Shown here in pieces: positions 45,168 through 54,933 of a stretch of DNA of 64,000 nt. Below the pieces are notes generated by a model. That model had not been told where the DNA came from and searched no databases. It worked only from the letters and a program-made list of their open reading frames with translations. The stretch is from Myxococcaceae bacterium. GTDB taxonomy: Bacteria > Myxococcota_A > Polyangia > Polyangiales > Ga0077539. The position numbers were made by a program, and so were the translations under genes. The stretch spans positions 62,001 through 126,000 of the forward strand of contig SCUS01000098.1 in assembly GCA_004297725.1 (NCBI GenBank), read 5' to 3'. Positions within the stretch are counted from its first letter, which is position 1. Every line of letters starts with the position of its first letter.

Positions 45168-46904
45168 CTACAACCCCACCACCACCGTCCCCCGCGTGTT
45201 GTCCCGCACGAAGCCCGCGACCAGCCCCGGCACCGGGTTGCGCACCCCGTCGTCGGCGCCCGTCAGCGGGTCGAGGTGGGTCATCCCCGGCACGAAGAGC
45301 GCGCGAAACCCCCTCTCGCTCATCCGATCGGCGCCCGCTGCGGGCAGGTCGGCGCCGACCGTCGGGGCCACGCGCGCCCGCATCCCCTCGAAGGCGCTCG
45401 CCCGCCCGACGAGGGCCGTCGCCACCGCCAGCACGGGCACGTCGACCTCGGCCCCGTGCGTCGCCCGGATGCCCTCGCGCACCTGCCAGCTGTCGGCCGC
45501 GAGCCGGAGGTTGCCCACGATGGAGGTGTCGAGCGAGAGCCGCGTCGGGAAGTACCACTCGCCGAAGTTGGTCGGCGTCGTGGACCACGCCGACGCCGCG
45601 TTGGCCAGCGGCGTGAACTCCGGCGGAGCGCTCATGGGCGCGTCGATCCACGAGTAGGTCTCGGTGCGGCCGCCCGGGATCGTGAGGCGCTCGGCGCTGG
45701 CGAAGGGGTTGGTCACCATCCGCAGCGGTCCGCCGGTCGGCTGCCCCATGGACATCCGGGCGAAGGCCAGCGGGCAGGAGCCCTCGTCGAAGGCGAGGCC
45801 CATCGCCGCGGCGTTGGTGAGCGGCGGAACGGCGGTGAGGCTGAAGAGCAGCCGCACCACGCGGTCGCGGCTGGGGTCGGCGACCACCGCGGAGGGCGAG
45901 AGCGCGGCGCGGCGGGCGACGATCTCGGAGGTGGCCAGCGCCCCCACCCCGAGGATCGGCAGCGAGGTGAAGTACGGGCCGCTTCGGCGCAGGGCCTCGA
46001 CGCCCGCGGTGGAGCCGAAGGGCCCGCCCATCGACCCGGAGCGCCACTCCGACTCGCTCGCCGCGCTGCCGCCTGCGACCCCGTCGAGGAGCACCAGCCC
46101 CGCGAGGCTGCGGTACCCGCCGGCGCCGTCGAAGTCCCACGCGGCGTAGGACTCGACGATCGTGGCCCCGAGCGAGTGGCCCATCAGCACCACGTGCTCG
46201 CGAGGCTGCGGCACCCGGGAGATCACCGCGCGGAGGTCGTCGAGCGTCGTCGCGAGGCCCCACTCGCTCATGAACGAGAGGGCAGAGTCGTTGGCCCTGC
46301 GGTAGCCCCCGAAGGTCTCGCCCCCGATGGTGACCGACTGGTCGTTGTAGAAGCCCGCGGCCACCTCCGGGTCGCCCAGCCGGTCGGCGGCGCTCATCCC
46401 CCGAAGGTCTTCCAGCAGGTTGGCGCGGCGATCGATGACCCACACCTCCACCGGCGCTCCGCCGGTGTTCGCCCGCTTCACCAGCGAGCGCGCCAGCGGG
46501 TCGAAGGAGCCGGCGCCCCCGAGGAAGCCGGGCATCGCCACCACCACGGCGCGCACCGCCACCGCGGGCGTGACATCGACGCGGTAGCGCATCACCGGCA
46601 CGCGGTTGAACATCGCCGGCGTGGCGGCCATCGTCGCGGGGTTCGGCGGCGGGGCCGGAGCGTCGACGAAGAAGCGCTCACGACGGACGCCGGGCTCGAT
46701 CACGGCGCCCTCGGACGCCGGCAGGTCGGGCAGGTCGCGCACCTTCGGCGTCGAGGGGAGATCGGCCGCGACGTCGGCCGACGGAGCATCGGCCGCGACG
46801 TCGGCGACGGAGGCGTCGCCCGGCGAGGGCGCGGGGTCGGAGCACGCCGAGAGCAACCCCAGGGACGAGAGCGCTGCGACCAGCCCGCGATGACGACGAC
46901 TCAT
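45168..46904 (-). CDS. Secreted alpha/beta-hydrolase lipoprotein
   Basis: 578 residues with a lipoprotein signal (LSSLGLLSAC, Cys21) and an Asp/Ala spacer. The hydrolase fold is shown by VVVAMPGFLGG (oxyanion region, about 120-130), the nucleophile elbow GHSLGA (Ser244), and LFVPGMTHLDP near the C-terminus, carrying the probable catalytic His. An inserted region of about 150 residues in the cap is Ser/Ala-rich. Substrate unknown; perhaps a lipase or esterase acting at the cell surface. It converges on the other esterase with the inverted repeat between them. Confidence 0.85.
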   Translation of the reverse strand: MSRRHRGLVAALSSLGLLSACSDPAPSPGDASVADVAADAPSADVAADLPSTPKVRDLPDLPASEGAVIEPGVRRERFFVDAPAPPPNPATMAATPAMFNRVPVMRYRVDVTPAVAVRAVVVAMPGFLGGAGSFDPLARSLVKRANTGGAPVEVWVIDRRANLLEDLRGMSAADRLGDPEVAAGFYNDQSVTIGGETFGGYRRANDSALSFMSEWGLATTLDDLRAVISRVPQPREHVVLMGHSLGATIVESYAAWDFDGAGGYRSLAGLVLLDGVAGGSAASESEWRSGSMGGPFGSTAGVEALRRSGPYFTSLPILGVGALATSEIVARRAALSPSAVVADPSRDRVVRLLFSLTAVPPLTNAAAMGLAFDEGSCPLAFARMSMGQPTGGPLRMVTNPFASAERLTIPGGRTETYSWIDAPMSAPPEFTPLANAASAWSTTPTNFGEWYFPTRLSLDTSIVGNLRLAADSWQVREGIRATHGAEVDVPVLAVATALVGRASAFEGMRARVAPTVGADLPAAGADRMSERGFRALFVPGMTHLDPLTGADDGVRNPVPGLVAGFVRDNTRGTVVVGL

Positions 46905-47000
46905 GGAAGAGTAGGAGTACGTCGGTCACTCCGAGGATGCACCCGAAGCGACGCCCTGACGTACAAGAGCGGCGTTCGTCTACGCGGGAGGAGTCCATCG

Positions 47001-48113
47001 ATGGCAGACCGTTTCACCGAGACCTCACACACCAGCTTCGGCGGCAACATCGTCCGCTCGATCGTTGGCATTCCCCTGGGAATCCTGCTGTTTCTTGGAT
47101 CCTTCGCGGTGCTCTGGATGACCGAGGGGCGCACCGACTGGTCGAAGGTCGCCGCGCGCACGGTGGTCGCTTCACCCGACCGTGCCGCGGGATTCGACGG
47201 TCAGCCGGTGAGCGTGACCGGTCCCATCACCTCGACCGAAGCCCTCGGCGACCCGGACTTCGTGCAGCCCGGTCCGTACGTCTCGCTGCGCCGCGAGGTG
47301 GAGCAGTTCGCGTGGATCGAGAGCCGGTCGAGCAACAGCCGCAGCAACACCGGCGGCTCGACCACCACGCAGACCACGTACACCTACGCCACCGGCTGGA
47401 CCGCCACGCCTCAGCCCTCCAGCGGTTTTCGCGTCCCTGAAGGGCACGACAACCCGCCCATGACGGTGCGGTCCACGCGCTTCGTCGTCCCCCGCGCCGC
47501 CGTCGGCGCCTGGAACCTCGACCTCGCCCACGTCGAGTTCGAGCGAGGCTCCGTGCTGCCTCCCACCACGATCCAGCGCGTCGGGCGGGGAGCGAGCTTC
47601 GTCCCCGCGGGCGAGCACCTCTTCGGCGGCAGCGGCACCCCCGACGCCCCCCACCTGGGCGACCTCCGCGTGCGCTTCACCGCCGTGCGCAACGGCACCA
47701 CCGTCACCGCCTTCGGTCAGGCGGGCGCAGGGACCGTCGCGCCCCTCAGCGTCGACGGCGACCCCTGGATCCGCGTCCTCTCCGGCGACCGACCGGCGGC
47801 CATCCAGACCCTCGCCTCGGAGTACTCCGCCACCGGCTGGATCGGCCGCGTCATCGGCTTCGTCATGATGTGGATCGGGATGCTGCTCTTCCTCGGCCCC
47901 ATCTCGACCTTCCTCAACGTGCTGCCCTTCCTCGGCTCGGCGTCGCGCTTCGTCACGATGCTGGTGACCTTCCCCCTCGCGCTCGTGCTCACCGCCGTCA
48001 CCGTCGTCGTGGCCATGGTCGCGCACAGCGTCGTCGCGCTGGTCGTCTCGGTGCTCACGCTGATCGTCCTCTTCGTGCTGCTCGCCCGAGGTCGCAGGCC
48101 CGCGAGGGCGTAG
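47001..48113 (+). CDS. TMEM43-family membrane protein
   Basis: 370 residues from ATG 47001, with GGGAGGAG upstream. The start ETSHTSFGGNIVRSIVGIPLGILLFLGSF gives the TMEM43/DUF1625 signature and the first membrane span. A large extracytoplasmic domain (50-270) follows, including the FVQPGPYVSLRREVEQFAWIE motif of the family, and four more spans at the C-terminus (WIGRVIGFVMMWIGMLLFLG through the Val-rich spans). In animals TMEM43 is a nuclear-envelope protein; bacterial roles are not known. Well supported. Confidence 0.85.
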   Translation: MADRFTETSHTSFGGNIVRSIVGIPLGILLFLGSFAVLWMTEGRTDWSKVAARTVVASPDRAAGFDGQPVSVTGPITSTEALGDPDFVQPGPYVSLRREVEQFAWIESRSSNSRSNTGGSTTTQTTYTYATGWTATPQPSSGFRVPEGHDNPPMTVRSTRFVVPRAAVGAWNLDLAHVEFERGSVLPPTTIQRVGRGASFVPAGEHLFGGSGTPDAPHLGDLRVRFTAVRNGTTVTAFGQAGAGTVAPLSVDGDPWIRVLSGDRPAAIQTLASEYSATGWIGRVIGFVMMWIGMLLFLGPISTFLNVLPFLGSASRFVTMLVTFPLALVLTAVTVVVAMVAHSVVALVVSVLTLIVLFVLLARGRRPARA

Positions 48114-48117
48114 CGGC

Positions 48118-50396
48118 TCAGCGCCCTCTCGGGAAGCGCAGCGTCAGCCCGAGGCCCACCTGGATCATCCGGGCGTCCTCGGAGAGCGCCTCGATGGCGG
48201 GGTCGCCTCCGAGCTCGACCACCTGGACGTAGCGAAGCACCGGACCGATCGAGAGCGCCCGGCCCAGCCGGAAGTCCACCCCGAGGCCCGCGTCGAAGCC
48301 GAAGCGCAGGAGTCCGCCGGTGAGCGCGGCCCCCGCCCCCGCGGACACCCAGGGCTGCACCGCGCCGTTGCTCGGGGTGAGCCGCACCCCCGCGCCGAGG
48401 AGCGTCGACACGCCGGGCGCCTCCTCCCCGCGAGGGAACACCACCCCGGCGGCGAAGAGCTCCACGCCGAACACCAGGCCGCGGGTGCCGACCGCAGGGC
48501 GACGGAGGTCGAGGCCCAGCCGGAGCGATCCCGCGAGGCCGTGGGTGATGGCCTTGGCGTTGCCCATGAAGACCCCGGAGGTGTCCTCGTCGGCGTTGCG
48601 CTGATAGCTGGAGAGCATGTTGGCGTAGAGCCCCTCCGCCCGCAGCGAGAGCCTCTGCGGGAAGCCGTCGGGCACCACCGGCGGAGGCGGAGGGCGGGGC
48701 AGCGAGAGCGCCTCGGTGTCCACCGCCTCGTCGGCAGCGAGCGTGAGATGCAGGCTGAACGACGTGGCCCCGACGCTCCAGCGCACGGGCACGCTCCACT
48801 CTCCCGCCGCGGCATCGACCGCGCGGCCCTGCTCGGCGCTCACCGGCCCACCCCTCGCCTGCGCCGCGAAGGCCTCCTCGGCGTAGGCCACGTCGCTCCG
48901 GTCGAGGAGCCTCAGCCTCACCCGAGCTCGCCTCGCCACCGGGTCGGCCTCCTCCAGCGTCGCGCTCACCCGGTAGGGCGCCCTCGCCGCCCGCTCGAAG
49001 GTCGCCTCGGCGGCGGAGCCCCCGTCGCCCTCGGGAGCGCACCGGAGCGTGTGAGGGCGCAGCCGGTCGAGCACCGTCGAGCCCCCCGCGGCGACCGGGG
49101 CGCCGTCGAGGGTGCAGCTCACCCCCGAGGGCAGGGAGAGGCTCTCCCGGTAGGGTTCCGCCGTGGGGGTGAGCGCCGTGGAGACGACCGCCACCCTGGC
49201 CACCGGACCGAAGGGACCTTCGTAGCGCTCGGCATCGAGGGCGCTCACCCGGACGAAGCGCTGCCCCGGGGTGATCGGCAGCTCGAGGTGGTCGACCGCG
49301 AGCGCCGGGCGCGCCTCGCTCTCCAGCACGGTGAAGGCCTCGTCGCGAGCGACCTGCACGTGCCACTCCGCGGGAGCCGGGACCCCGCGGTCCCCAGGAG
49401 GCGTCACGCCAGGGCCGTAGGCGCCCACCAGCGAAGGCGACGGGGCGAGGAGCACCGCAGGCGGCAGAGCGGTCCACACCGGAGCGAGCGGCAGCCGGTG
49501 CACCGGGGCGATGCGCTCCCCCGCCTCTGCGCGGGCGCCGAAGCCCTCGGGGATGGTCACCGTCTGCGCCCCGGAGCGTAGCTGCCCGGAGCCCCGGTAG
49601 ACGGTCAGCGTGGTGGCGGCGCGAGCGCCCTCGGACACCGAGAGCTGCGACTCGCCGTCGCGGAGGATCGCCCTGCCTCCCGGGGTGTTGATCGCGACCT
49701 GCGAGCGTCGCCTGGCAGGCGGGCGGCGAGGCGGAGGGCGACGGCCGACGATGCCGATGACCGGGCCGACCACCACCGGGGCAGAGCCCCCCGGACCGTG
49801 GGCGAGGTCGCCCAGGAAGGCCCGCAGCGATCCGTTGACCAGGGTGGTGTCCCTCGCGGTGGCGGTGCGGCGCACCCGGGTGCTGGTGTCTCCGAGGATC
49901 ACCACCAGCGTCGACTCGTAGAGCCGGAGCTGGGTCTCGTCCTGGAAGGTGAGCTCCGCCGACGACCGGACCTCGGTGCTCACGCGGGTTCCCCGGAAGA
50001 GGGCGTCGTTGCTGCGGGCGGCGCGAGGCTGCGCGGTGGGCAGGGTCTGCACCTGCACGGCGTTGTTGACCGCCGTGAGCCAGGCCACCGGCGAGGGCCT
50101 CGGAGCCGCCGGCAGGCGCCGTGGGAGGCGCAGCACCAGGCCCGCCGTGAGCCTCCGCTGCCCCGGGCACACCGTGGGGTTGTGCTGGTGGATCACCTCC
50201 GTTCGGCCAGGCGCCCGATAGACCCGCCGGGCGACGGCCGCGCAGGTCTCGCCCGCGCGCACCGTCACGGTGATGAACTCCGTCGGCGCAGCCGGGCCTG
50301 GGCTCCTCGGAGGGCGGCGCCTCGGCTGGGCGGCCGCCGACGAGGCGACGAGCAGCGAGGCGATCACCGCCCCGAGGGCCGCGTGGCGCGAGCGCA

Positions 50397-50397
<1 letters not shown>
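48118..50397 (-). CDS. LysM / FecR / outer-membrane-barrel protein
   Basis: 759 residues from GTG 50397, overlapping the kinase stop by one base. A signal peptide (AALGAVIASLLVASSAAAQ) leads to a LysM domain (TVTVRAGETCAAVARRVY...QHNP, about 40-90) that binds peptidoglycan, then a FecR-like domain (STEVRSSAELTFQDETQLRLYE). A long Ala/Pro/Arg-rich middle contains Ig-like strands. The C-terminus (about 600-759) is a transmembrane barrel type sequence of amphipathic strands ending MIQVGLGLTLRFPRGR. The protein may link peptidoglycan to the outer membrane under control of the kinase and cyclase encoded upstream. Confidence 0.8.
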
Positions 50398-51880
<1,483 letters not shown>

Positions 51881-51884
<4 letters not shown>

Positions 51885-53656
51885 GTCATCACCTCGAAGA
51901 TCTCCACGGGCTCACGCTTGCCCCGGATGGGGTGCGGCCCCAGCGGCGAGAACGCGAAGGCCCCGCTCATCCCCGCGGCCACCTCCGCGGTCACCAGGGT
52001 CTGGGCGCCTCTCGCGAGGGACTCCAGCCTGGCCGCGACGTTCACCACGTCGCCGATGGCCGTGTACTCCATCCTCGCCTCGCTCCCGAGGTTGCCCAGC
52101 AGCGCCTCGCCGCTATGCACCCCGATGCCGAGCGCCACGTCGATGCCGTACCGCTCCAGCCACTCCGGGGCGCTCACCTCCACGAAGCGGTGCATGTCCT
52201 CCGCGGCCTCCAGCGCCGCGCGCCGCTGGGCCTCGTCGTCGAGCGGCGCGCTCCCCGCCCCCCACACCGCCATCACGCAGTCGCCGATGAACTTGTCCAC
52301 CATGCCCCCGTGCCGGAACACCACCTCGGTGAGCACCGTGAACAGCTCGTTGAGGAAGGCCACCACCTGCTCCGGCGCGGCCTTCTCCGCGAAGGCCGTG
52401 AAGGCCACCACGTCGGCGAAGAGCACCGTCACCCGACGCCGGTCGCCTCCCAGCGCCAGCGACGCCCGGCCCTGCGCCACCGACTGCGCCACCTCCGCGG
52501 GGAGGAAGCGCGACAGGTCGTGCTCCACCCGAGCGAGCCGCCCCACCTCGCGCTCGCTCGCCACCAGCGTGTCGGCCATGGACTCCATCGCGCGGCCGAG
52601 GGCCTCGAGCTCGTCGCCCGTGCGCACCGTCGAGCGCTCCCCGAAGCGCCTCGCCGCGAAGGCCCGGGTGAGCTCGACGAGCCCCGCGATGGGCCGCGTC
52701 GTGCGCGCCCCGAGCCACGCGCCCACCAGCACCGCGAGCAGCGCGAGGCCCAGCGCCCCGACGATCACCAGCCGCCGCGACGCGTGCAGCGTCAGGAACA
52801 CCTCCCGCTCGGGCCTCCGCACCACCACCGCCCAGCGCCGCTCCGGGAGCGTGCGCAGCGACCCCACCATGGGCTCTTCGGCCAGGTAGTCCTCGGTGAA
52901 CTGAAGCGGCCGGGAGAAGGACTCGGGCGTGAGGTGCACCCGGGTGAAGATCTCCCTCCCGGCGAGCGAGCTGCCCACCGCGAGGCCCGGCCCGCGGGAC
53001 AGCAGCCGGAGCGATCGGTCGACCACCAGCACCCGGTCGGGCGCGCCGAAGCGGTCGCGGGAGATGCCGCCGACGGCGTCCTCGATCCAGCGCGGGGAGA
53101 GCGTCCCGACGACCCAGCCGCGGAGTTGACCGTCCCGCAGCAGCGCCACCACGAAGCGCAGCGTGACCCCGTTGGCGTCGAAGGCCGGCGCCGCCCACTC
53201 CCCGAACTCCGGCCGACGCTGCCGCACCTCGTCGGGGATGCGCCGCGGCGGAGCGGGCTCCCTCGACTCGTCGCGACGCGCGATGGTGTCCACGTGGTCG
53301 CCCTCGGGCGTGTACACCGCGACGTGCTGCAGCGCCGCGGCGCGAGCGAGGATCTCCCTCGCGACGAAGAGCCGGCCCTCGTCGTCGGCGATGCGCCCCT
53401 CGGTGAGCACCCGCCCCAGCCGGAGGGTCGCCTCGCCGGCGTAGTCGAGGTCGCGGTCGAGGGAGTCGCTGGCGCGGTCGCAGACGGCGAGCTCCAGCTC
53501 CTGCTCGGCGCGCAGCAGCCCTGAGCGCTGGATGCCCAGCGTGACCGCAGAGAGCGCCGCCAGCGGGATCACCGCGACCGCGAGCAGCGCCGCGGTCCAG
53601 CGGGTGCGCAGAGAGACGCGGACGCCCCGACCGGGCTTGGGTGTCGACTCGGTCAA
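51881..53656 (-). CDS. Class III nucleotide cyclase, membrane-bound
   Basis: 591 residues from TTG 53656 (GGAGGA lies 11 nt upstream). The first span (TAALLAVAVIPLAALSAVTL) and the second (VIVGALGLALLAVLVGAWLG, about 300-320) enclose a Cache-like sensor domain. HAMP follows (320-375), a coiled linker, and the cyclase domain with metal-binding Asp in LFADVVAFTAF (about 413) and VDKFIGDCVMAVWG (about 457), plus GIGVHSGEALLGNLG and DVVNVAARLE. The two-metal aspartates are present, so activity is likely; ATP or GTP as substrate is not resolved. First gene of a signalling operon. Confidence 0.9.
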
Positions 53657-53800
53657 CGGGCGCGGATCCTCCTCGGCGGCTGAACGTACGCCACGAGTTC
53701 GCCGCGGTGGAAGGCGCTCGATGCGCGCCGGGTGCGCGACCGCAGGAGCGGGTGGGTGATGACCCTGGCGGAGTTCTCACAACGGGTGAAGAGTCGCCCG

Positions 53801-54922
53801 ATGAGCAGCGCGCGATGGGTGATGGTGCTGGGCCTCCTCGGCGCCAGCGGGTGCGGGGGCATCCCCATCGTCAGCGGCGATCCCTTCGTCCCCGACGCCA
53901 GCGCCCTGGCCGACGCCGATGCCTCCGCGACGACCGACCTCGGGCGCGACGCTGACGTGATCGACGCGACGGATGTGATGGACGTCCCCGACGCGATGGA
54001 CGTCCCCGACGTGATGGACGCTCCCGACGTGATGGACGCTCCCGACGCGATGGACGCTCCCGACGCGATGGACGTGATCGACGCCGGCCGGCCCTTCCTG
54101 GACGTGTCGCTCGCCGAGGTCTCCCGACCCGATGCCGTGGTCTCCGACGCCGTGATGACCGGCGAGGTCGGGGGGCCCGCCGACGACGTGGCCCTCCCGT
54201 GCGCCACTTGCGCGCCTGGAAGCGGCAGCGCCGAGGTCTGCTGCAACGCCCGCTGCCGCGACCTCCAGAGCGACAAGTTCCACTGCGGCGGTTGCGGAAT
54301 CGTCTGCCCCGGGACCGACGACTGCGTCGGGGGCATGTGCCGACCCACGATGTGCCCGACGGGCTCGGTCCTGTGCGGCAGCGCGTGTTTCAACCTCCAG
54401 GCCGACCCGTCCCACTGCGGCTCGTGCACGACCGTGTGTCCCTCCGACCGGGTGTGCTCCGCAGGGCTCTGCGCGTGCATCGGCGGCCTGACGAGCTGCA
54501 ACGGCGCGTGCGTCAACACGACCCTCGACGCGCGCCACTGCGGCCGTTGCAGCAACGCCTGCGCCGCCGGCAACACCTGCGTGGCCGGGGTCTGCCAGTC
54601 GAGCGCCTGCGCCGCGCCCGGCGAGACCAACTGCGGCGGCGCGTGCTTCGACCTGCGCACCAGCTCGCTTCACTGCGGCGACTGCGCGACGGCCTGCACC
54701 GCCGGGCTGCCATGCAGGATGGGCGTGTGCCTGCCCGCCCTCGATGCAGGAACACCCGACGCCACGACCTTCGACGCCGGAACCCCTGACTCGGCGTTCG
54801 TCGATGCGTTCACCTTCGACGCGGGGACGCCCGATACGGTGATCTTCGACGCGGGCTCCCCCGAGGCCTCGCTGATCGATCTGTCGTCGCCCGCCGTTGG
54901 CGCGGACGGCGGCCTGGAGTAA
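53801..54922 (+). CDS. Cys-rich, Asp-repeat lipoprotein
   Basis: 373 residues from ATG 53801 with a lipobox (LLGASGC); ATGs further upstream are less likely. After the lipid Cys comes an Asp-rich segment with six tandem six-residue repeats (DVMDVP/DAMDAP, encoded by an 18-bp unit at 53972-54080). The domain 120-310 carries repeated units of the form C-x-x-x-C-F/R-D/N-L ... HCG-x-C-x-x-x-C, as in the Cys-rich stigma-type surface proteins of myxobacteria. A Thr/Asp/Gly-rich repeat tail (FDAGTPD) ends the protein. Probably a calcium-binding surface protein. It diverges from the cyclase operon. Confidence 0.8.
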   Translation: MSSARWVMVLGLLGASGCGGIPIVSGDPFVPDASALADADASATTDLGRDADVIDATDVMDVPDAMDVPDVMDAPDVMDAPDAMDAPDAMDVIDAGRPFLDVSLAEVSRPDAVVSDAVMTGEVGGPADDVALPCATCAPGSGSAEVCCNARCRDLQSDKFHCGGCGIVCPGTDDCVGGMCRPTMCPTGSVLCGSACFNLQADPSHCGSCTTVCPSDRVCSAGLCACIGGLTSCNGACVNTTLDARHCGRCSNACAAGNTCVAGVCQSSACAAPGETNCGGACFDLRTSSLHCGDCATACTAGLPCRMGVCLPALDAGTPDATTFDAGTPDSAFVDAFTFDAGTPDTVIFDAGSPEASLIDLSSPAVGADGGLE

Positions 54923-54933
54923 GCGGACCCGGA

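Noticed and set aside
43287..48113. 1608-codon open frame on the plus strand
   Set aside because: It runs out of frame through the esterase and antisense through the hydrolase lipoprotein; only its last part (47001-48113) is a real gene.
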